Assembly: GCA_020444325.1 (NCBI GenBank)
Contig: JAHLLD010000017.1
Location: 24,689-88,688 of the forward strand
DNA: 64,000 bases
From: a bacterium
GTDB lineage: Bacteria > Bacteroidota > Ignavibacteria > SZUA-365
Direction: 5' to 3'
Made by a program: the position numbers and the translations under genes. Of the stretch, positions 36,418 to 44,000 are shown in pieces (the first letter of the stretch is position 1; each line of letters opens with the position of its first letter). Under the pieces are notes generated by a model, which did not search any database, had not been told where the DNA came from, and saw only the letters and a program-made list of their open reading frames with translations.

Positions 36418-38559
36418 ATGCTGAAAAATTTCATCATCCCTTCTCTGCGCGAGGTCTCGCGGGCCGCATTTGCGGCCTGCGCGATCCTCGCGTTTTTTGC
36501 TGTTCCAACACAGCTCCAGGCACAGGACAACGACAACTGTTACATGTGCCATGAAGACCGTGATCTCAAGGGCGAGGTCAACGGCAGAACCCGTTCGGTT
36601 TTCGTCGACGAAAAAATAATCACCAATTCCGTACACGGAGAATTCGAGTGCACGATCTGTCATCTCGACGTCGACCCTGACGATCTACCGCATGACGAAG
36701 ACCTCGAACCCGTGGATTGCGGCACCTGTCACGGTGAAGTGCAGGAGAAGCACGCGATTTCCCTTCACGGGAAGGCCATCAAGCGTGGCGACCCGCTCGC
36801 TCCCCGCTGCACCACCTGCCACGGTACACATAACATCATGCATGTCAAGGATCCTGCTTCCCCCGTCCGCGCAGCGAACATCCCCTTCCTCTGCGGCAGC
36901 TGTCACAGTGAAGGTTCGCCGGTGCAGCGACAGCGGAAAATTCACCAGGATCACATCCTCGAGAACTACTCTGAGAGTATTCACGGAGAAGGGTTGCTGA
37001 AGAAAGGACTCACTGTTGCGGCCACCTGTATCTCCTGCCATACCGCGCATGAGATTCTCCCGCATACGGATCCCAACTCCAGTATCGCCCGCCGCAACAT
37101 CGCGAAGACCTGCTCGAATTGTCACGCACAGATCGAGGAGGTACATGTCAAGGTGATCAAGGGCGAATTGTGGGAAAAGCAGCCACATCTGCTCCCGGCC
37201 TGCGTAGACTGCCACCAGCCGCATAAGATCCGCAACGTGTTCTATGATCAGGGGACCGCGGACGCGCAGTGTCTCGAATGTCACCAGCAGCCGAATCTCC
37301 GCGCTGCTGACGGACGCTCGATGTTCGTCAACTACCAGGATCTTGGACACTCACGCCACGTCAGCGTCGCCTGCAGCCAGTGTCACTCAGGTGTGAACAA
37401 CTCGCATACGCGTCCCTGTGACAACATTACGAGCAAGGTCGACTGTGCTGCATGTCATGCGGAGACGGTAGACCACTACAACCAGAGCATCCATGGTGTG
37501 ATGGCGGCGAAAAACGACCCGGACGCCCCCTCCTGCCTCGACTGCCACGGAACGCACAGCATACTCGGGAAAAATAATCCGAACTCCCGTACCTTCCCCA
37601 CGCGTGTCCCCATGCTCTGTGGCGAATGTCACCGAGCGGGACAAAAGGGCGCGATCCGGACGAAGGATGGCGAGGATGTCGTCAGCCACTATATTGAAAG
37701 TATACACGGCAAGGGTCTGTTGCAGAGCGGTCTCGTCGTCACCGCGCAGTGTACGGACTGCCACACTGCACACGACACACAGCCGAGTTCCGACCCGAGG
37801 TCAAGCGTAAATCACGCAAACGTCAGCACCACCTGCGGCAAATGCCATCACGGCATTGAGGAGCAGTTCGCACAGAGCATCCACAGCCGTCTCGTCAACG
37901 ATACAGACAAGGAGCTGCCGACCTGCAACGACTGCCACAGTGCGCATACCATACGCCGATCCGACGAAAGCGGCTTCAAACTGGAAATCATGGATCAGTG
38001 CGGCCGCTGCCACGAACACATTGCCGAAACCTACTTCGACACATATCACGGCAAGGTTTCGCAGCTGGGATATACCAAGACGGCAAAATGCTACGACTGC
38101 CACGGTGCGCATGATATCCTGCCGCCATCCAATCCAAAGTCGCATTTGAGCCATCAAAACGTGGTCGAAACCTGCAAGAAATGCCATCCATCGGCCAACA
38201 GACAGTTCGCCGGCTATCTCTCGCATGCCACGCATCATGATCCGGACAAGTATCCCTATCTGTACTGGGCATTCTGGGGCATGACCATTCTGCTTATCGT
38301 TACCTTTATCCTCGGCGGAACACATACTATTCTCTGGTTGCCACGCGCGTTTCGCTGGCGTAAGGAGTTACAGAAAATGGAGCGCGAAGCGGAAGAGTCC
38401 GTCGAAGACATCGCATGGAGCGAAACCATCGCGCCCACACCACCGAGCGAGAGAAGAAAAGCTGAGGAAGAAGCTGCCAGGAAGAAGGATGCAACCGCGG
38501 ACAACGAAACAGACAACGAAGACGAACATACAGATGAAAGAAAGGAGGACGACCAGTAA
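36418..38559 (+). CDS. 19-heme membrane-anchored cytochrome c
   Basis: This 713-residue protein has a signal peptide (AACAILAFFAVPTQLQAQ). I count nineteen CxxCH motifs, from CYMCH near residue 41 to CKKCH near residue 586. Several are followed by HGTHNI, HTAHEI or HGAHDI, so extra His residues are placed for bis-His ligation. A C-terminal transmembrane helix (MTILLIVTFILGGTHTILW) is followed by a charged, Glu/Lys-rich cytoplasmic tail. The heme repeats resemble those of the 34198 protein, indicating a common origin. The stop codon overlaps the start of the cytochrome b gene by one base (TAATG), so the two are translated together. It could be an electron wire between the membrane b subunit and outer partners; the terminal acceptor is unknown. 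Confidence 0.87.
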   Translation: MLKNFIIPSLREVSRAAFAACAILAFFAVPTQLQAQDNDNCYMCHEDRDLKGEVNGRTRSVFVDEKIITNSVHGEFECTICHLDVDPDDLPHDEDLEPVDCGTCHGEVQEKHAISLHGKAIKRGDPLAPRCTTCHGTHNIMHVKDPASPVRAANIPFLCGSCHSEGSPVQRQRKIHQDHILENYSESIHGEGLLKKGLTVAATCISCHTAHEILPHTDPNSSIARRNIAKTCSNCHAQIEEVHVKVIKGELWEKQPHLLPACVDCHQPHKIRNVFYDQGTADAQCLECHQQPNLRAADGRSMFVNYQDLGHSRHVSVACSQCHSGVNNSHTRPCDNITSKVDCAACHAETVDHYNQSIHGVMAAKNDPDAPSCLDCHGTHSILGKNNPNSRTFPTRVPMLCGECHRAGQKGAIRTKDGEDVVSHYIESIHGKGLLQSGLVVTAQCTDCHTAHDTQPSSDPRSSVNHANVSTTCGKCHHGIEEQFAQSIHSRLVNDTDKELPTCNDCHSAHTIRRSDESGFKLEIMDQCGRCHEHIAETYFDTYHGKVSQLGYTKTAKCYDCHGAHDILPPSNPKSHLSHQNVVETCKKCHPSANRQFAGYLSHATHHDPDKYPYLYWAFWGMTILLIVTFILGGTHTILWLPRAFRWRKELQKMEREAEESVEDIAWSETIAPTPPSERRKAEEEAARKKDATADNETDNEDEHTDERKEDDQ

Positions 38560-39410
38560 TGGCCCAGACTCCCACCTTTAGAACCGAGAAACATTTCCGC
38601 CGATTCACACGTCTCGAGCGCCTGCTGCATATCCTGATGATCATCAGCTTCATCAGCCTGGCGCTCACGGGTATGACGCTGAAGTTTTCCTACACTGGAT
38701 GGGCGGTGCTCCTCTCTCATCTTTTCGGCGGCTTCCAGTTCGCCGGTTATATCCACCGTGCCGCTGCCGTGATCATGTTCATCATATTCACAACGCATGT
38801 CTACGATCTCACGGTCAACAAGCGCCGCGAATACGGAAGTTGGAAGGGGTTACTTTTCGGTCCCAACAGCATGCTGCCCAAGCGCAAGGATCTTGACGAC
38901 TTCATCGGATCGATGAAGTGGTTTCTCGGACGCGGCGAGCGTCCCCAGTACGGCCGCTGGACCTACTGGGAGAAGTTCGATTACTTCGCTGTGTTCTGGG
39001 GAATATTCGTGATCGGATCTACCGGACTCACCCTCTGGTTCCCCGAGTTCTTCACGAACTTCATGCCGGGCTGGATGCTGAACGTCGCGACGATTATCCA
39101 CAGCGACGAAGCCCTGCTCGCCACCGGTTTCATTTTCACGGTGCATTTTTTCAACACGCATCTGCGTCCCGAGAAATTCCCGATGGATCTCGTGGTCTTC
39201 ACTGGCCGCATGCCCGTGCACGAACTCAAGCTCGACAAGCCCGAAGAATTCGAAAAACTGAAAGCCGAGGGCAAGCTCGCCGACCATCTCGTCGAACCCT
39301 ATCCCCCCGTCGTCATTCGCGCCATCCGCGTTTTCGCCTGGGCCGCCCTGGCCACGGGCTTCATGGCGGTCATCTGGATTGTGTACGCCATGATTTTCGC
39401 GTACCGTTAG
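38559..39410 (+). CDS. Cytochrome b subunit (b561/FdnI-like)
   Basis: This 283-residue membrane protein starts with RLERLLHILMIISFISLALTGMTLKF and has five hydrophobic segments: the first at that start, then IHRAAAVIMFIIFTTHVYDL, KFDYFAVFWGIFVIGSTGLTLWF, HSDEALLATGFIFTVHFFNTHLRP and a C-terminal helix (AWAALATGFMAVIWIVYAMIF). His residues in the first, second and fourth helices fit a di-heme cytochrome b like formate-dehydrogenase gamma or Ni/Fe-hydrogenase b subunits. It overlaps the 19-heme gene by one base and should be its quinone-reactive partner. A long hairpin follows at 39454. Confidence 0.87.
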   Translation: MAQTPTFRTEKHFRRFTRLERLLHILMIISFISLALTGMTLKFSYTGWAVLLSHLFGGFQFAGYIHRAAAVIMFIIFTTHVYDLTVNKRREYGSWKGLLFGPNSMLPKRKDLDDFIGSMKWFLGRGERPQYGRWTYWEKFDYFAVFWGIFVIGSTGLTLWFPEFFTNFMPGWMLNVATIIHSDEALLATGFIFTVHFFNTHLRPEKFPMDLVVFTGRMPVHELKLDKPEEFEKLKAEGKLADHLVEPYPPVVIRAIRVFAWAALATGFMAVIWIVYAMIFAYR

Positions 39411-39453
39411 GGCCGCGGAAGCCGTTTCGCCGCCTCAGAGGTGGCTGACAATA

Positions 39454-39520
39454 GAAAAATGGAAGAATGGAAATATGACTGTGATGGTCATGTTTCCATT
39501 TTTTCTATTCTTCCATCTTT
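39454..39520. repeat. Long hairpin repeat, copy 2 (terminator-like)
   Basis: ATGGAAATATGAC and GTCATGTTTCCAT form the inner stem, with outer arms GAAAAATGGAAGA and TCTTCCATCTTTC. The bases are nearly the same as at 7638-7705. It lies between the cytochrome b gene and the convergent DUF1634 gene, whose stop codon begins at its edge. Confidence 0.65.
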
Positions 39521-39876
39521 CAATGCACGATGCTGAACGTGATGCTGATTCCGATGACCACCAGCACGATGAGGGAGATCCAGACGTACCGGGTATCCCC
39601 TTCGCACCAGAAGGTCCATGCCGTGATAATGATGCGGATGATGGGAGTAGTCATGAGGGCGAGGATGCCGGCGTAGAGAAAGATGAACGGGTTGGAGAGG
39701 AACGCGCCCGTGCCACCGGAGGCAACGGACCTCATCCATTCCCATGAAGCCATGGGTACATCGTCAGCGTGATAGGACGGCTGAAACGCGTACAGCAGAA
39801 AGCCCACCAGCATGAGCGTCCCGCTCACCACTATCCCCCCCATCAGCGTCCTGCTAACAATCCTCTCCTGCTTCAC
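39520..39876 (-). CDS. DUF1634-like membrane protein
   Basis: This 118-residue protein has three transmembrane helices (MGGIVVSGTLMLVGFLLYAF, FIFLYAGILALMTTPIIRIII, WISLIVLVVIGISITFSI). The pattern TPIIRIIITAWTFWCEGDTRYVWISLIVL is typical of DUF1634. Such genes are often beside TauE/SafE permeases, as here: the TSUP gene lies 65 bp upstream on the same strand. It is probably a small accessory subunit of that transporter; this is inferred from context only. Confidence 0.75.
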   Translation of the reverse strand: MKQERIVSRTLMGGIVVSGTLMLVGFLLYAFQPSYHADDVPMASWEWMRSVASGGTGAFLSNPFIFLYAGILALMTTPIIRIIITAWTFWCEGDTRYVWISLIVLVVIGISITFSIVH

Positions 39877-39903
39877 TTCAAAAGCATCCTTCTAACTATT
39901 GAT

Positions 39904-39943
39904 CTTTCCATTCTTCCATTTTCCATTTTTCCATTCTTCAATC
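39904..39943. repeat. Pyrimidine-rich short repeats between DUF1634 and TauE/SafE
   Basis: CTTTCCATTCTTCCATTTTCC continued by CATTTTTCCATTCTTCAATC repeats the CCATT(C/T)TT element about five times. It uses the same words as the two long hairpin repeats (7638, 39454) but without an inverted partner. It reaches the TSUP stop codon. Confidence 0.55.
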
Positions 39944-40757
39944 ATCCGAAATACATCCGTATCGCGACGACAAAGATCAGCACGATAAAAACCGCGACCA
40001 CGGTACGGCTTTTAATCTTTGCGCCGATGATAGTGCCGAGGCGAGAGCCGCCAAGGACGCCGAGGACGGCAGCCGCAGTATAGAGCGGATTGACATGTCC
40101 GTAGGAGAAATAAATGAAGGCACTGGCCACGCCGGTGACACCGATCATGAAATTGCTGGTAGCGGTGGCGGCCTTTATGGGGACGCCTGAGACGAGATTC
40201 ATGATGGGCACCTTGATCAGTCCCCCGCCGATACCAAGCAGTCCGCTCAAGTTCCCCGCGATGATTGAGGAAAGCATGGACGCGGGCAGTCGGCGCACGC
40301 TGTAGTGCACTTCCTTCTTTTCCGCTTCGTCGTAGAATCTGCCCTGGATGGAGGCTTCGGGATTGACATAGACGGCGGACTGATTCTTCTTGCGGGTTTT
40401 ATTCCACATGAGCAGTCCCATCGCGAGCAGAAAAAGCGAGAAGATTTTCTGCAGCGCATCCCCCGAGAGATAGTTCGCCGTGAGTCCCCCGAGCACAGCC
40501 CCGATCGTTGTCATCACTTCAAGCGACATCCCGAGGCGGATGTTGCTGATCCCTTTATCCACATACACCGACGCCGTGGCGCTCGACGTCGCGATGATGG
40601 TCACCACGCTGGCGGCCACGGCCTCATGCATGGGCAGTCCGAATCCCAGCACCAGCACCGGGATGAGAAACACTCCCCCACCGATGCCCAGCAGCGCACC
40701 CAGCACTCCGGTGACCACACCGGAGAGCACGACGAGCAGAAAAAGCAGTGGTGACAT
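39942..40757 (-). CDS. TauE/SafE (TSUP) family permease
   Basis: This 271-residue membrane protein has about eight helices arranged as two repeats: VLGALLGIGGGVFLIPVLVLGFGLPMHEAVAAS and LSGLLGIGGGLIKVPIMNLVSGVPIKAATATSNFMIGVTG. The GIGGG(x)(I/L)xxPxL signature in both halves defines the sulfite/organosulfonate exporter family. A soluble loop with charged residues (YVNPEASIQGRFYDEAEKKEV) lies in the middle. The substrate may be sulfite or a sulfur compound; the sequence does not fix it. It is followed by DUF1634, the usual partner. It is the last chromosomal gene before tRNA-Arg. Confidence 0.88.
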   Translation of the reverse strand: MSPLLFLLVVLSGVVTGVLGALLGIGGGVFLIPVLVLGFGLPMHEAVAASVVTIIATSSATASVYVDKGISNIRLGMSLEVMTTIGAVLGGLTANYLSGDALQKIFSLFLLAMGLLMWNKTRKKNQSAVYVNPEASIQGRFYDEAEKKEVHYSVRRLPASMLSSIIAGNLSGLLGIGGGLIKVPIMNLVSGVPIKAATATSNFMIGVTGVASAFIYFSYGHVNPLYTAAAVLGVLGGSRLGTIIGAKIKSRTVVAVFIVLIFVVAIRMYFG

Positions 40758-40775
40758 GACGTTGAGGCTGATGAG

Positions 40776-40800
40776 AAAACGGCCGCATTCAACGGCCGCA
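40776..40800 (-). terminator. Terminator of the tRNA-Arg gene
   Basis: Read on the minus strand just after the tRNA, two CGGCCG hexamers pair across TTGAATG and are followed by TTTTCTC. It is a short but GC-rich stem with a T run. Confidence 0.55.
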
Positions 40801-40804
40801 GGTG

Positions 40805-40878
40805 CACTCCCGGCAGGACTCGAACCTGCGACCCTCTGCTTAGAAGGCAGATGCTCTATCCACCTGAGCTACGGGAGC
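40805..40878 (-). tRNA. tRNA-Arg (anticodon TCT)
   Basis: The minus strand folds into a full cloverleaf. The acceptor stem is GCTCCCG with CGGGAGT (one G-U pair). The D arm is AGCTCAGGTGGATAGAGC. The anticodon stem-loop has loop CTTCTAA (anticodon TCT), and the T arm contains GGTTCGAGTCC. The 74-nt length excludes CCA, which is not encoded. Its right (5') half is the source of the repeated 47-bp core that marks the cassette array to the right. Confidence 0.95.
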
Positions 40879-40993
40879 GTAATAAAATCAATGACTTAGC
40901 GAAGCCGCAGCCACTGTTCAGAAAAATATTCTGAACACTTCGCTCGTGTTTGAACTGTTCAGACTTCTGTGGAAAATACGGGATTTTCGGGTG
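40839..40993. other. Putative attachment junction A: tRNA-Arg core plus right arm
   Basis: The 47-bp core 40839-40885 spans the tRNA from anticodon loop to 5' end plus 7 bp and recurs exactly at 46909, 54472 and 60322. The 108 bp after it (40886-40993) are conserved at 54519-54626 and 60369-60476. They contain the palindrome GTTCAGAA-AAATA-TTCTGAAC (40916-40936, with overlap at the centre), then AACTGTTCAG (about 40953) and GAAAAT-ACGGG-ATTTTC. With the intact 3' tRNA half on the left, this has the form of an attL junction. The gap 40879-41082 is otherwise non-coding. Confidence 0.7.
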
Positions 40994-41024
40994 GAGACAA
41001 AGGAGAGAACCCATTCGTCTCCAC
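40991..41024 (-). terminator. Hairpin after giant T9SS gene A1
   Basis: GTGGAGAC and GTCTCCAC pair over an 18-nt loop, 59 bp beyond the A1 stop. The same hairpin lies beyond the A2 stop near 54624-54657. No strong T tract follows, so its role as a terminator is uncertain. Confidence 0.35.
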
Positions 41025-41082
41025 GCAATATCAGCCTCCCTTCTATCAGCATCTCTTTCCCCCCATCACGATGCGATTCAGC

Positions 41083-44000
41083 TCATCGCCCACCCGTAAC
41101 CGAAATCATCCGTGTCGCCTGCGCACCGTTATCAGCTATGGCTCGGAGCAGATACACACCGGTTGACAGCTGCAGCGCACCGAGGTCAAGCACCACCGGT
41201 GATGCAGTTTCTGCATATCGCGTCAGTCGCTCGCGTCCCAGCAGGTCATGCAAGGTGACGCGGCAGCTTCCGCCCGCTTCGCCGCCGATATGAACATACA
41301 ACCGCGCTCCCGCTGGAACCGGCTGCGGCCAGGCATCGAGGGTAAGTGCTCCCGGTGTGGCTGGCGACTCGATACCCGTGCTCTTGCGAATGACATACGT
41401 GATAGCCACGTGACGATCCGTCGGTGTTGCGGCGAACAGCAGATCTGCGCCATGCGCTCCTACATCGAGCAGCGTGCTGTTCGGCTGCACGGAGATCTGT
41501 GTGGACTGGCTGCCGCTTGTCGGTTGCGCATCCAGCCACCACTCTGATGGCTGTGCCGTCCATGGCATGGCGAGTCCTCCACCCGTCCACAGCTGAACCT
41601 GCTGTTCCACCGGCAGTGCACCGCCCCGTTCGGCTTCGAAGTACAGATGCAGCGGTGTGAGCACGAGCCCCGGTGGATTGTCGGGGATGATGTAGACGAT
41701 ATGCGTGCACCCGCTCTCCGTTCCCTGTTCATTGCTTTTCCAGATCCATGTGATGAGTCTCGGATCAGTATCCGCAATGTTCTGTGCCGGGGTTATCTTC
41801 CACCAGCGCGAGCAGCTTGCTCCGGGGAGAAGTGTCCCTTCCGGTGCGGGACCTCCCGGCTGATTGGCGTATTCCGGTGAAGTGAAGCTCTGCGTGCTAT
41901 CTGATCCAGCGAGGGAGAACTCCGGAGGCAGAATGATTGATGCCTCACAACCCGTAAGCGCAACCGTGCCGGTATTGGTCACGGTGTAGGACAGATGCAG
42001 TGGATTGGGGATGAAGCGTTCTTCGTGCCAGTCGGCAAACAGCGAATCGTGTCCGCCTGTCTCACATGTGATGCCGGGTTCCTCCGGCCAGGCTTCGATG
42101 TGAATCGTCGCCGTGCATTCCTTCCACTCGGTCATCTGATCGCTGCGGTAGCGGACGGTGACCTGCTGATCCTCCGCGACCGGCGCAGCCTGCGGAAGGA
42201 GTTTCCACATGAGCGAGGCAGTGGCATGGCTGTCTATTGCCGCGATGGTTTTTGATGCGGGTTCGGTTGCAGGCAGCACGAGCCTCGATGCCTGCGTGAG
42301 GTCGATAACGGCTTCGATGTTGGTCTCTTCGGTATCGAGCAGATTCTCCAGATCGAATTGCACCATTACTGTATCGGGTTCATAGTTGATCATGGCGCGA
42401 TTGAAGCACACCGTGTCTATGGCGGGCATCGAGCAGATGAGTCCGTCCATACCTTCGATGAATACGGCATGCGTGCAGACCGACACGAGGCTGTCCATCC
42501 CGGTCGACGTTCCCTTCTCATAAGCATGGACTTCGAAAACCGGTATGCGGCTCGGACGCAACGCCTGCGCGCGCAACTGCCACTGCCGCTGGAGATTACC
42601 GCCCGGTGAAAGCGCGCCGCCGGATTGCCGTGCCGCATCCAGCAATGTCACCCCGGCCGTGCCCGGAACCTGAAGTTCCACACCGCTGATCGTACGAGAC
42701 ACGCTGCCGTCGTTTCGCAACTGGCACTGAATCAGCATTTCCTGCGGCACCGGCACACCGCCCACCGTGCGCACACTGTCGGTGCCCCACAGGTCGCATG
42801 CCAGCTCCGTGCGTCGGGGATACGCCGTCAATTGGTGGGTGCAGAACTTCCACACCGTGTCCGCCGCGTGCCGGTACATCAATCGGATATCAACGGCTGT
42901 TGTATCTATCGGCATCCCCGTCGCTTCCATGCGCCACTCCGTCTCCCACTTCGCCCGCGCTGCCAGTTGTACCCATGTTTGCCGGACCGGACGGCCCGAC
43001 GCGATGCGAAGCCACGGGGCGTTCGTCCACTGCAGGGACGCTTCCAACCCTGTCACATCCGCGTCGGTGATATTCGTCAGCGCCCCGAACAGCGTGAAGT
43101 ACCGCGGCTGTGGAGCGCCGGTGCTGCTGTCGGCGGTGAGCTGAGCGAGCCCCGTAAGCGCACACGACAATCCCGGTGCCGCCTCTATAAAGACATCCGC
43201 ACCGCACGCCAGCGGCAAGCGGCCGTAGTCATCATACACATCTACATGCACATGCACCTGTCGTGACCAGGCCCGGCGATCGGCGCGCAGCAGCCAGTCC
43301 TCTTCATGCCGGGCACCCGAACCCACACCCAGCGTACGCGTGCTGTCTCCCGTCGGCTCCACGGTCACGCCCTCGCCGGTGATGCCTACGGTGGCGCGGA
43401 GCATGCCGCTGTGTTCGGTGCCGACATTCTCCAGAACCAGCCGCAGGGGCAGCAGGCGTTCCTCATTGCTCAGCGTATCCCGCATCTCCACCGTGCAGCG
43501 CAGTTCGGGCACGGGCAGACTGCCGCGTGTGATCTCCATGTCCAAGGCGCAGGCGCTATAGGAGCGCAGGCAGTTGACCGGCAGTCCCGCGATGCGATAC
43601 CACTGTTCCACCTCGATGCGCGAGAGATCGGGAAGTCCCTGTCCGGTATCCACTACCACATTCCACACGGTGGTGCTGCTGTCGCCCGGTCCTATCACTC
43701 CTGGCAGATAGCGCACCGCCCCCTGATCGGCGGAATCGAGTCGCAGCCCCGCGGGCAGAGACAGGCGCAGTTCCGTCCCGGTCGCGATGTAGCTCTCATG
43801 CGGATTGTACGTCGTCAGCCGAACGGGAAAGCGCGCCGGCACGATGCTCCGCCGCACGGTATCGATCACCACCCGCCCCGGCGCCCGCAGATCGCAACCG
43901 AGAAAGTCCTCGTCGCACAGAGGGAAGTAGTAGCGGGAGATGGGAATTCTTGAAAAAAGTGACCCCAAACTATCCGGTTCAAACCAGAAGGAATTGCATG

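Noticed and set aside
40916..40936. GTTCAGAA/TTCTGAAC palindrome as a terminator
   Set aside because: The stem is AT-rich with no T tract and is conserved at three att-like junctions, which fits a protein-binding site better.
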